Source: an uncultured Gammaproteobacteria bacterium
Lineage (GTDB): Bacteria; Pseudomonadota; Gammaproteobacteria; GCA-002705445; GCA-002716945
DNA: 15,063 bases
Direction: 5' to 3'
Assembly: GCA_913043035.1 (NCBI GenBank)
Contig: CAJWMM010000007.1
Location: forward strand, 1 to 15,063
Shown here in pieces: positions 6,405 to 13,930 of this stretch (positions are counted from its first letter, which is position 1; the number at the start of each line of letters is the position of its first letter). Below the pieces are notes generated by a model. It did no database searches. It was not told the DNA's origin and worked only from the letters and a program-made list of their open reading frames with translations. A program made the translations under genes and the position numbers.

Positions 6405-7355
6405 ATGAAGAATTTAGATCAAAAGAATAACTGGACTTTGGAAGAATTAAAAGCAAAGTATAACTTGCCATTTAATGACCTCCTTTGGGAAGCTCATCAA
6501 GTGCACAGAAAATATCACGATCCTAATAAAGTACAAATTTCTACATTAATGTCTGTAAAAACTGGTGGTTGTCCGGAAGATTGTAAATATTGCTCCCAAA
6601 GTATCAGGTATGATACCGATATAAAATTAGAAAAAACTCTATCCCTGGATGAAGTACTTAAACAAGCCAGAGAGGCAAAAAATAATGGTGCATCACGATT
6701 TTGTATGGGTGCTGCTTGGAGAAATTTAAATAATAGCAACTTAGGCAAAATAGTTGACATGGTCAAAGGAGTCAAAAAGTTGGGATTGGAAAGCTGCGTT
6801 ACGCTAGGCATGTTAACCAGTGACCAAGCTCAGACGCTTAAAGATGCGGGCTTGGACTACTATAATCATAATCTAGATACATCGGAAGAGTACTATAATA
6901 AAGTTGTGACAACAAGGACATATCAAGATCGTCTTAATACAATTCGGAACGTCCGAAATGCAAACATTAAAGTGTGTTGCGGAGGTATTCTAGGCCTAGG
7001 CGAAAGTCACGACGATAGATTAAAGTTGTTAAATGTTCTAGCAAATCTAGACGTTCAACCGGAATCAGTTCCAATAAATAAGTTAGTTAGAGTCAAAGGA
7101 ACTCCTCTCTCAGAAAATCAAGATGTGGATGATTTCGATTTTATAAGTATAATTGCTCTAGCAAGAATAGTAATGCCATATTCCATGGTGAGATTATCAG
7201 CGGGACGAGACTCAATGAACGATCAAACTCAAGCTTTATGTTTCTTTGCAGGTGCAAATTCTATTTTTTATGGCGAAGAGCTTTTGACAACTAAAAATTC
7301 ATCTATTCAACATGATCAGGAGCTAATGCGCAAACTAAAAATAGGAGCTTTATAA
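6405..7355 (+). CDS. bioB: Biotin synthase
   Basis: BioB is a radical-SAM enzyme that inserts sulfur into dethiobiotin, the last step of biotin synthesis. All cluster ligands can be placed: C56, C60 and C63 in GGCPEDCKYCSQS bind the [4Fe-4S] cluster and SAM, while C100 (RFCMGAAWR), C131 (ESCVTLGML), C191 (KVCCGGILGLGE) and R263 (VRLSAGRDS) bind the [2Fe-2S] cluster. YNHNLDTSEEYY (153-164) is the conserved substrate/SAM segment. At 316 residues it is slightly shorter at the C-terminus than E. coli BioB but complete in its barrel. Every ligand is offset by +3 from E. coli numbering, so nothing is inserted or lost between them. It is followed 3 bases later by bioF; bioA, bioC, bioD and bioH are not in the window. 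Confidence 0.98.
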   Translation: MKNLDQKNNWTLEELKAKYNLPFNDLLWEAHQVHRKYHDPNKVQISTLMSVKTGGCPEDCKYCSQSIRYDTDIKLEKTLSLDEVLKQAREAKNNGASRFCMGAAWRNLNNSNLGKIVDMVKGVKKLGLESCVTLGMLTSDQAQTLKDAGLDYYNHNLDTSEEYYNKVVTTRTYQDRLNTIRNVRNANIKVCCGGILGLGESHDDRLKLLNVLANLDVQPESVPINKLVRVKGTPLSENQDVDDFDFISIIALARIVMPYSMVRLSAGRDSMNDQTQALCFFAGANSIFYGEELLTTKNSSIQHDQELMRKLKIGAL

Positions 7356-7358
7356 TTT

Positions 7359-8513
7359 GTGTTTAATTACTCAAATATCCTAACAGAACTTCGAAAAGAC
7401 GGTTACTACAGAGAGAGGATGGCTGTAGATTCACCTCAAGATAGATATATAGTAATAAAAAACAAAAAAGTACTTAATTTCACAAGCAACGATTATCTTG
7501 GTCTTGCAAACAGTGACTACTTAAAAGAGGTTTTTTATAAAAAAATAAGAAAGTATGGTGTTGGTTCAGGATCATCACCATTGATCAGTGGGTATTCAAC
7601 ACAACATAAAGAACTTGAGCAAGAATTAACTAGACTGACAAAATTAGATTCTACTGTTGTAGTAAATTCAGGTTACTTGGCAAATGTTGGTCTCATAAAT
7701 GCATTATCAGATAAAGATGTTGTAATACTTCAAGATAAGATGAATCATAATTCTATAATAGAAGGAACAAGATTAACAACATCACAATTAGTCCGATTCC
7801 ATCATATGGACTATTCAGATTTATCTGAAAAGATAAAAAATATAAAAAATAAAATTAAAATAATATATGTGGATGCAGTATTTAGTATGACAGGTGAATC
7901 AAGTGATTTGAAAAAGCTATCATCAATCGCGAGTGAAAATGATGCTCTTCTTGTAGTAGATGATGCTCATGGATTTGGTGTTATAGAAAATAGTTCAAAA
8001 AATTTTCCTTCAAGTTTATCGAAGTATCATAAAAGTGATATTGATATTGATGCGTATATAGGTACTTTTGGAAAAGCTGTCGGATTATTTGGATCATTTA
8101 TTTCTGGTAAACGAGATATAATCGAACTAGTTATACAAAAATCGAAACCTTATATTTACTCTACAGCATTACCTGCATCTCTTGCAGGAACAATACTTGA
8201 GAGTCTGAGATATATCAAAAAAAATACCTCTCTAAACATAAAACTTTCTGAAAATATAAAGATTTTCAGAGAGATTGCAAAAAAAGAAAATATCAATATA
8301 CAGGAATCTGAAACTGCTATTCAGACAATAATTGTGGGTGAGCCAAAAAAATTAAAAAAGATACAGGATTCTGCGCTTGAAGCTGGTATGTATATCCAAG
8401 CTATTAGATACCCTACTGTCCCCAAAAACAATGATTTAATTCGAGTTAGTCTTACATCTAGTCATAGTATAAAAGACATAGAAAGACTATTGTATTTCTT
8501 GAAAACAATATAA
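7359..8513 (+). CDS. bioF: 8-Amino-7-oxononanoate synthase
   Basis: BioF is a PLP enzyme that condenses pimeloyl-ACP (or -CoA) with L-alanine, the first step of biotin ring assembly. The 384 residues fit the alpha-oxoamine synthase family. Visible are FTSNDYLGLA (41-50), GVGSGSSPLISGYS (67-80), HNSIIEGTRL (130-139), the PLP aspartate region VVDDAHGFGV (199-208) and the PLP lysine K239 in IGTFGKAVGLFG. The same motifs also occur in glycine C-acetyltransferase (Kbl) and 5-aminolevulinate synthase, but adjacency to bioB 3 bases upstream favours BioF. The start is GTG at 7359. An AGGAG lies 11 bases before it inside the bioB end, and the next in-frame methionine would remove conserved N-terminal residues. 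coaBC follows after 25 bases, the widest gap in this operon. Confidence 0.94.
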   Translation: MFNYSNILTELRKDGYYRERMAVDSPQDRYIVIKNKKVLNFTSNDYLGLANSDYLKEVFYKKIRKYGVGSGSSPLISGYSTQHKELEQELTRLTKLDSTVVVNSGYLANVGLINALSDKDVVILQDKMNHNSIIEGTRLTTSQLVRFHHMDYSDLSEKIKNIKNKIKIIYVDAVFSMTGESSDLKKLSSIASENDALLVVDDAHGFGVIENSSKNFPSSLSKYHKSDIDIDAYIGTFGKAVGLFGSFISGKRDIIELVIQKSKPYIYSTALPASLAGTILESLRYIKKNTSLNIKLSENIKIFREIAKKENINIQESETAIQTIIVGEPKKLKKIQDSALEAGMYIQAIRYPTVPKNNDLIRVSLTSSHSIKDIERLLYFLKTI

Positions 8514-8538
8514 AATAGTCAATTATTTGGATTAGATT

Positions 8539-9765
8539 ATGAGAATTTTAGATAATAAAAATATACTTGTTGGCATTAGTGGAAGTATAGCAGCCTACAA
8601 AGCAGCAGATCTTATAAGCAAACTTAAATCGTGTGGAGCAAATGTCAAAGCTATTATGACTTCAAGTTCTGCTCAATTTATAACAACCACTACTCTCAAA
8701 TCTCTATCTGGAAATGATGTCATTTGTGAAAATAATCAGTCTATAGTGTCCAACTTTACACATTTAGATTTGGCAAAATGGGCAGACATTTTAGTAATTG
8801 CTCCTTGCACGGCAAATCTAATGAATAAAATAGCTAATGGTGTTGGGGATGATTTATTAACAACCATTTGTCTTGCGTACAACAAAAAATTATTTATAGC
8901 GCCAGCAATGAATCCAGACATGTGGACAAATAAAATTACACAATCAAGTATAGAAAAGTTAGAAAAAAGCAAAATAAACATTATCGGACCTGAATACGGA
9001 AAACACGCATGTGGCGATACAGGATATGGTAGAATGTCCTCGACAGTGCATATAATTGAACAATTAGAAAACTTTCAAGCACAGAAAATTCTCTCTGGAA
9101 TAAAATTTCTTATTACAGCTGGTCCGACAAGAGAGCCACTTGATCCTGTCAGATTTATAAGTAATTATAGTTCTGGGAAAATGGGATATGCAATTTCGTT
9201 AGTAGCAAAACAATTAGGTGCAGAAGTCACTCTTATTTCAGGTCCAACTGCGTTAAATACGTTGGAAGGTGTAGATACAACCTACGTGGAAACATCTGAT
9301 CAAATGAGAGAAACTGTAAGCAAAAAAATATCGAACGCAGAAATATTTATTTCTACCGCAGCTATTTCTGACTATCGTCCTGTCAAATACTCCAAATCTA
9401 AATATAAAAAATCTTCTAATCGACTAACTATAGAGTTTGAGCGAGGCATCGATATATTGCAGATGGTTGCAAGGCAATATCCAGACATATATACAGTTGG
9501 TTTCGCTGCAGAAACAGAAAATCTTCACGCAAATGCTAGGAAAAAATTACAGTCAAAAGAAATTGATATGATAATTGCTAACATTGCCAACTATGAAGAA
9601 AATCTTGGCTTTGGTTCTGATTATAATAAAGTTACTATTATATCTAATGATCAAAACTTAGAAGAGATTGATTCTTCAAGAAAAATTGATGTAGCATATA
9701 AAATTTTAAAAACTATTCATAAAAAATATTTTATAACTAAAAAAATATTAAAAAATAATGCTTGA
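8539..9765 (+). CDS. coaBC: Bifunctional phosphopantothenoylcysteine decarboxylase / phosphopantothenate-cysteine ligase
   Basis: CoaBC (Dfp) carries out two steps of coenzyme A synthesis: CTP-dependent joining of cysteine to 4'-phosphopantothenate, then FMN-dependent decarboxylation. The N-terminal CoaC half (about 1-180) shows GISGSIAAYKAADL (12-25), catalytic H75 in THLDLAKWADILVIAP, PAMNPDMW with N125, and C158 in HACGDTGYGRM. These residues fall at the same numbers as in E. coli Dfp. The CoaB half (about 188-400) begins with ITAGPTREPLDPVRFISNYSSGKMG (192-216, including N209), has AAISDYRP (274-281), a lysine-rich loop (K289-K291) and VGFAAETENL. At 408 residues it is full length. No clear Shine-Dalgarno beyond GGATTAGA precedes it. 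Its last 8 bases overlap the start of dut. Confidence 0.97.
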   Translation: MRILDNKNILVGISGSIAAYKAADLISKLKSCGANVKAIMTSSSAQFITTTTLKSLSGNDVICENNQSIVSNFTHLDLAKWADILVIAPCTANLMNKIANGVGDDLLTTICLAYNKKLFIAPAMNPDMWTNKITQSSIEKLEKSKINIIGPEYGKHACGDTGYGRMSSTVHIIEQLENFQAQKILSGIKFLITAGPTREPLDPVRFISNYSSGKMGYAISLVAKQLGAEVTLISGPTALNTLEGVDTTYVETSDQMRETVSKKISNAEIFISTAAISDYRPVKYSKSKYKKSSNRLTIEFERGIDILQMVARQYPDIYTVGFAAETENLHANARKKLQSKEIDMIIANIANYEENLGFGSDYNKVTIISNDQNLEEIDSSRKIDVAYKILKTIHKKYFITKKILKNNA

Positions 9766-10207
9766 TAAGATTAGTGTTAGGGTTATTGATTCGAACTTAC
9801 CAGAGTTGCCGAAATACGCGACTGAAGGTTCTGCTGGAATAGATTTGAGAGCTTCACTAAAAGAACCACTCTCCATCGATGCTGGAAATAGTAAACTTAT
9901 AAAGACAGGTATATCTATATATATTGAAAACCCTAGGTATGCTGGAATTATCCTGCCTAGATCGGGGTTAGGTCACAAACATGGAATAGTCCTTGGTAAT
10001 CTCCTTGGCCTAATTGATTCTGATTATCAAGGTGAGTTGATGGTTTCATGTTGGAATCGATCTGAGCTTACATACACTATACAGCCATATGATAGAGTTG
10101 CTCAATTAGTATTTATTAATGTTAATCAGCCAGAATTTAAAATTGTAAAAGAATTCAAAAAAACTGAGAGAGGCGAAGGAGGTTTTGGCTCTTCGGGGAA
10201 AAGATAG
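9758..10207 (+). CDS. dut: dUTP diphosphatase (trimeric dUTPase)
   Basis: Dut hydrolyses dUTP to dUMP and diphosphate, keeping uracil out of DNA and supplying thymidylate synthesis. All five motifs of the trimeric family are present in 149 residues: I AGIDLRAS (26-33), II PRSGLGHKHG (67-76), III GLIDSDYQGEL (84-94, with the catalytic aspartate and the base-stacking tyrosine), IV PYDRVAQLVF (110-119), V RGEGGFGSSG (138-147, the mobile C-terminal arm). The ATG lies inside the last codons of coaBC, an overlap of 8 bases, implying coupled translation. The same coaBC-dut pair occurs in E. coli and Pseudomonas. The downstream algC frame opens within its last codons or immediately after its stop. 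Confidence 0.97.
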   Translation: MLDKISVRVIDSNLPELPKYATEGSAGIDLRASLKEPLSIDAGNSKLIKTGISIYIENPRYAGIILPRSGLGHKHGIVLGNLLGLIDSDYQGELMVSCWNRSELTYTIQPYDRVAQLVFINVNQPEFKIVKEFKKTERGEGGFGSSGKR

Positions 10208-10208
10208 G

Positions 10209-11585
10209 TTGTTAATTTCAAAAGATATATTCCGAGCTTATGATATACGAGGTAAATATCCAGAAGAGGTAAATTCTGATGTTTTTAATCAGATTGGATT
10301 AGCATTGGCAACAAAAATATCTTCAAAAAATAGCGACCCAGTTATTATTTGCCGGGATGGGAGAATATCAAGTAAAGAGCTAGCTGATTCACTTGTCGAT
10401 GCTCTTGTAAAATGCGGTATTAGAGTAATAGATATAGGTGAACTTCCGACTCCTTTAATGAATTTCTCACTCCATAAATTAAGAATAAAAAATGGTTTAA
10501 TGATCACTGGTAGTCATAATCCTAAAAATTATAATGGGGTCAAAATGGTAATAGACAATTTAACTATTTATGGCGAACATATCCAAGAGCTATATAATCT
10601 AATCGAAAAAAAAGAATTTGTGAAAAAAGATAAAAAAGGATCATACTTAAAAAATACATCAATAGCAAATGATTACATACAGTATGTAAAAGAGAACATC
10701 AATATTGAGAATAATCTTAAAGTAGTTATTGATTGTGGTAATGGAATTACTGGGCCTTTAGTAAATGATATATGTGAATCATTTAGTCTTAATTATAAAA
10801 TTATTAACGAAAGTGTAGATGGGAATTTTCCTAATCACCCACCTGATCCTACTAATCCTGACAACTTGAAACAGATTAAAAAAGTACTTCAAGAAAGTAA
10901 GGCAGACATAGGCATCGCATTTGATGGTGATGGAGACAGAATGATACTAGTTAAAAATGATGGTCAAATAATTTGGCCTGACCAACTTATGATAATATTC
11001 AGTAACAAAATACTTAAATCACAAAAGGGCAAGATAGTCTTTGATATAAAGTGTTCAAAATATCTTAGCGATAGCATTCTCAAAAATGGTGGTGATCCAA
11101 TAGTTAGTAGAACAGGACACTCATTTATAAAAAAAAGTATGGCTGAAAATAATGCAATTCTTGGTGGTGAAATGAGTGGACATATTTTCTTTAATGATAA
11201 ATGGTTTGGTTTTGACGATGGAGTGTATACTTTCTTGAGAATTATGGAAATCTTATCAAAAGAAAAAGAATACAACAAGATCTTTGATGATTTACCACAA
11301 TCTATGACTACACCAGAAATAGCCATTGAATTTAAACAAAATAATCATTTTACTTTTATGAATAAGTTTGTAAAATTGGCAGAGTTTGACAATTGTCAAA
11401 AAATTGACATTGACGGACTAAAGGTAATATATGATGATGGGTGGGGGTTAATAAGATGCTCAAACACCACGTCATGTGTAGTATTAAGATTTGAAGCTGA
11501 CAACAAAAATTCGATGAATAGGATTAAATCTAAATTTAGAGATGCTATGCTTAAGATAGATAAAAATTTAGAGATACCATTTTAA
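10209..11585 (+). CDS. algC: Phosphomannomutase/phosphoglucomutase, AlgC type (TTG start)
   Basis: This alpha-D-phosphohexomutase interconverts hexose 6- and 1-phosphates for nucleotide-sugar, exopolysaccharide and LPS precursors. The four domains of the family are visible. The phosphoserine loop TGSHNPKNYNG has its serine at residue 102, the metal loop is FDGDGDRM (aspartates 239, 241 and 243), the sugar-binding loop is GGEMSGHIFF, and the phosphate-binding C-terminal loop is RCSNTTSCVVLRFE. FRAYDIRG near the start and the NFPNHPPDPTNPDNL stretch closely resemble Pseudomonas AlgC. No ATG exists in frame before the conserved part, so the start is non-AUG. I chose TTG at 10209, just after the dut stop, with GGGGA nine bases upstream, giving 458 residues. 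The alternative TTG at 10185 has AAGGAGG only two bases before it, which looks too close. Gene symbol rests on similarity and the dut-algC-argB order. Confidence 0.92.
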   Translation: MLISKDIFRAYDIRGKYPEEVNSDVFNQIGLALATKISSKNSDPVIICRDGRISSKELADSLVDALVKCGIRVIDIGELPTPLMNFSLHKLRIKNGLMITGSHNPKNYNGVKMVIDNLTIYGEHIQELYNLIEKKEFVKKDKKGSYLKNTSIANDYIQYVKENINIENNLKVVIDCGNGITGPLVNDICESFSLNYKIINESVDGNFPNHPPDPTNPDNLKQIKKVLQESKADIGIAFDGDGDRMILVKNDGQIIWPDQLMIIFSNKILKSQKGKIVFDIKCSKYLSDSILKNGGDPIVSRTGHSFIKKSMAENNAILGGEMSGHIFFNDKWFGFDDGVYTFLRIMEILSKEKEYNKIFDDLPQSMTTPEIAIEFKQNNHFTFMNKFVKLAEFDNCQKIDIDGLKVIYDDGWGLIRCSNTTSCVVLRFEADNKNSMNRIKSKFRDAMLKIDKNLEIPF

Positions 11586-11588
11586 ATT

Positions 11589-12491
11589 ATGAAACAGTTA
11601 GAAGATGTCATTATTAGAGGTGAGCAAAAACTCACGCCAAGTACTGCAAAAATACTAGTAGAGGCTTTACCATATATTCAACAGTTATCTGGGAGCACTA
11701 TTGTTATCAAACTTGGCGGTAATGCCATGATAGATGAAGAGCTCAAAAAGAATTTTGCCCGAGATGTAATACTATTGAAACAAGTGGGAATGCACCCTGT
11801 TGTAATCCATGGCGGTGGGCCACAAATTTCTGATTACCTAAAAAAGGTTGGCATAGAGTCAGATTTTGCTGATGGCATGAGGATTACAGACCCAAACTCT
11901 ATTCATATTGTAGAAATGGTTCTTGGTGGACTAGTAAATAAAGATCTCGTTAAAACTATTACATCACTTGGAGGTAAAGCAGTTGGGCTTTCTGGAAAAG
12001 ATGGCGGTCTAATTAGAGCAAAAAAAGTCATTGGTAAGGGTGAATTTAAAAGTATTGATTTTAAAAATACTGGAACAGTTCAAAGTATAGACCCGGAAGT
12101 TGTTAAATTACTGGATGGCTCCTCTTTCATACCGATTATTGCGCCTATAGGGATAGGTGATGACGGAAAAACTTATAATATTAATGCAGATATTGTAGCT
12201 GGTAAGATCGCACATATATTAGAAGCTAGAAAATATATGATACTAACTGATACTCAAGGAATACTTGATGCTGACGACAAACTTATACAATCGATAAATG
12301 CAGAAGGTGTTAGATCTCTCATATCTAGAGGCGTAATATCAAAAGGAATGTTGCCGAAAGTAAATTCAGCATTGGAGGCAGTGTCATCAGGGGTAGAGCA
12401 TGTCCAGATTATCAACGGGACATTTGATCACTCGGTGTTACTAGAATTATTCACAGATGAAGGTATAGGAACAATGATTAGAAGGAAATAA
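11589..12491 (+). CDS. argB: Acetylglutamate kinase
   Basis: ArgB phosphorylates N-acetyl-L-glutamate with ATP, the second step of arginine synthesis. At 300 residues it is about 40 longer than E. coli ArgB, with an N-terminal helical extension before IKLGGNAM (40-47). Such an extension is characteristic of arginine-inhibited, hexameric NAGKs like that of Pseudomonas, so feedback control by arginine is plausible (inference). Other landmarks are VIHGGGPQIS (72-81), FADGMRITDP (93-102), VGLSGKDGGLIRA (132-144), IGDDGKTYNINADIVAG (189-205) and the C-terminal KGMLPKVNSALEAVSSGV (252-269). The ATG is 3 bases past the algC stop, and the transporter gene's TTG lies 1 base after its TAA. The order coaBC-dut-algC-argB is a known gammaproteobacterial block. 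Confidence 0.97.
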   Translation: MKQLEDVIIRGEQKLTPSTAKILVEALPYIQQLSGSTIVIKLGGNAMIDEELKKNFARDVILLKQVGMHPVVIHGGGPQISDYLKKVGIESDFADGMRITDPNSIHIVEMVLGGLVNKDLVKTITSLGGKAVGLSGKDGGLIRAKKVIGKGEFKSIDFKNTGTVQSIDPEVVKLLDGSSFIPIIAPIGIGDDGKTYNINADIVAGKIAHILEARKYMILTDTQGILDADDKLIQSINAEGVRSLISRGVISKGMLPKVNSALEAVSSGVEHVQIINGTFDHSVLLELFTDEGIGTMIRRK

Positions 12492-12492
12492 G

Positions 12493-13242
12493 TTGTTTGA
12501 TCACTTTCTACTATTTATTGTTTCCATAATTTCTAATGTTTTCTCTGCTTTCTCGGGTGGTGGTGCAGGTGTTATACAACTACCAGCTATTCTACTTCTA
12601 TATGAAATGCCCTTCATCACTGCATTAGCATCTCATAAAGTTGCTACAGTAGCATTAGGTGTAGGTGCAACTTTAAAATACTTCAAAAAAATAAACTTTG
12701 ATAGTAAGTTTATAACTTTATGCTTGATTTTGGGACTACCTGGGGTTGTCGCTGGAGCGAGTATAATATCGACGATTAATGATTCAATAGCAAGAATTAT
12801 GTTAGGTATCTTAATTATAATGATTGCACTTTATTCATTTTTTTCAAAAAACTTTGGTGAGCAATCTACTCAGGTTAGCCAATCGTTTGTACATCAAATA
12901 ATTCTTATTCCTTTTTTAACATTGATTACTATATTAAATGGGTCATTGTCAGCGGGGACAGGACTAATATTTACCGTATTTCTTATAATTTTCTATGGAA
13001 TGGACTACAAAACTGCAATAGCTTATACGCTAATTATTGTTGGTTTTTTCTATAATTTAGCTGGGGCGATAGCTCTTGGAATTTTCACACACATCAATAC
13101 AAGTATTATAGTTCCTTTAATACTAGGTTCTCTTCTTGGTGGGTATTTAGGTGCGAAATTATCACTTAGCAAAGATAACAAAACGATCAAAAACATATAT
13201 CAATTGGTTACAATTACTGTTGGGGTTAGCTTAATTTTATAG
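12493..13242 (+). CDS. TauE/SafE family membrane transporter (TTG start)
   Basis: This is an integral inner-membrane protein of the TauE/SafE (DUF81) family, whose members are linked to export or uptake of sulfite, sulfoacetate and other small organic anions. About eight hydrophobic segments fill its 249 residues. The internal duplication typical of the family shows as two glycine-rich loops, SGGGAG (21-26) in the first half and NGSLSAGTG (149-157) in the second. GLPGVVAGA (81-89) and LGSLLGGYLGAKLS (211-224) are family-like. The start is TTG at 12493, with AAGGA six bases upstream inside the argB end; the first in-frame ATG would lie within a membrane segment. The substrate cannot be predicted: the neighbours are not sulfur genes. 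It occupies a spot between argB and pyrE. Its stop directly abuts the convergent pyrE stop. Confidence 0.85.
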   Translation: MFDHFLLFIVSIISNVFSAFSGGGAGVIQLPAILLLYEMPFITALASHKVATVALGVGATLKYFKKINFDSKFITLCLILGLPGVVAGASIISTINDSIARIMLGILIIMIALYSFFSKNFGEQSTQVSQSFVHQIILIPFLTLITILNGSLSAGTGLIFTVFLIIFYGMDYKTAIAYTLIIVGFFYNLAGAIALGIFTHINTSIIVPLILGSLLGGYLGAKLSLSKDNKTIKNIYQLVTITVGVSLIL

Positions 13243-13881
13243 CTATCTTTTGAATTCATCAAGATATTTTTTCATTCGCAGAAAACTATCACTATCTTTT
13301 TCTTTTTTTTCAAGATAATTTACAATATCATTCATATTGATTATAGAGTGAACTTTAATATTATTTTCACTCTCAATTTCAAAGGTAGCTCTTGTGGATT
13401 TACCTAACTCCATCCTGTCAAGCGCTACTAAAACACTAGTTGGCTTTGCATTGTGTTTTTTGATAATATTAATCGATTCTACAATAGACGATCCTGAAGA
13501 GATAACATCGTCAACAATAAGTCCTTTTCCTGATAAAGAGCTTCCAATTAGAGCACCGACATCACCATGTTTTTTTTCCTCTTTTCGATTCGAAGAAAAG
13601 AGCTTATCTACAGAAAAAACATTGTTCAACTGCAAGGATATAGAGGACGCCAGCGTAATGCCCTTATATGCAGGTCCAAATATAAAATCAAAGTTTAATT
13701 CATTTTGATGTATGTAGTCTGCGTAGAAGTCAGCCAAACATCTTAGCTTATACCCCGAGTTACAAAGCCCAGTATTAAAATAATACGGGCTATTCCTTCC
13801 AGATTTAAGTATAAAATCACCAAATCTAAGTAATTTCTCATTAATAGCAAATTCAATAAAATTATTTTTAAGGTCATTCAT
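13243..13881 (-). CDS. pyrE: Orotate phosphoribosyltransferase
   Basis: PyrE joins orotate to PRPP to form OMP in de novo pyrimidine synthesis. At 212 residues it matches E. coli PyrE. It shows FILKSGRNSPYYFNTG (23-38), FGPAYKGITLA (68-78, with K73), FSSNRKEEKKHGDVG (95-109, the flexible catalytic loop with R99, K100, K103 and H105) and the PRPP motif GLIVDDVISSGSSI (120-133, acidic pair D124/D125). It is on the minus strand, opposite the operon before it and divergent from xth. No convincing Shine-Dalgarno precedes its ATG, so it may have a very short leader. The + strand frame over 13394-13708 inside it is a shadow. In Pseudomonas pyrE also stands next to an exonuclease III family gene (crc). 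Confidence 0.96.
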   Translation of the reverse strand: MNDLKNNFIEFAINEKLLRFGDFILKSGRNSPYYFNTGLCNSGYKLRCLADFYADYIHQNELNFDFIFGPAYKGITLASSISLQLNNVFSVDKLFSSNRKEEKKHGDVGALIGSSLSGKGLIVDDVISSGSSIVESINIIKKHNAKPTSVLVALDRMELGKSTRATFEIESENNIKVHSIINMNDIVNYLEKKEKDSDSFLRMKKYLDEFKR

Positions 13882-13890
13882 ACTTAAATT

Positions 13891-13904
13891 TAGTAATATT
13901 ACTA
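13891..13904. repeat. Perfect 14-base palindrome in the pyrE-xth divergent gap
   Basis: TAGTAATATTACTA reads identically on both strands. It lies 10 bases from the pyrE start and 26 bases from the xth start, within a 49-base gap that must carry both promoters. It could be a binding site for a dimeric regulator, but its all-AT core in an AT-rich genome means chance is a real alternative. On the minus strand a TATAGT -10-like hexamer (13901-13906) overlaps it, with TTTACA (13922-13927) 15 bases further upstream as a weak -35. Confidence 0.4.
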
Positions 13905-13930
13905 TATTACCATAGGATAAATGTAAACAA

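Noticed and set aside
6515..6811. 98-codon - strand open frame inside bioB
   Set aside because: Covers the radical-SAM motif region of an intact bioB on the opposite strand; no own signals.
8514..8538. Possible terminator or new promoter in the bioF-coaBC gap
   Set aside because: Only 25 bases, with no inverted repeat or T-run and no -35/-10 pair I would defend.
10964..11326. 120-codon - strand open frame inside algC
   Set aside because: It lies wholly within the conserved phosphohexomutase coding sequence and has no family motif.
13394..13708. 104-codon + strand open frame inside pyrE
   Set aside because: It is antisense to the intact, strongly conserved pyrE, has no recognisable domain and no ribosome site; low GC strand composition explains it.
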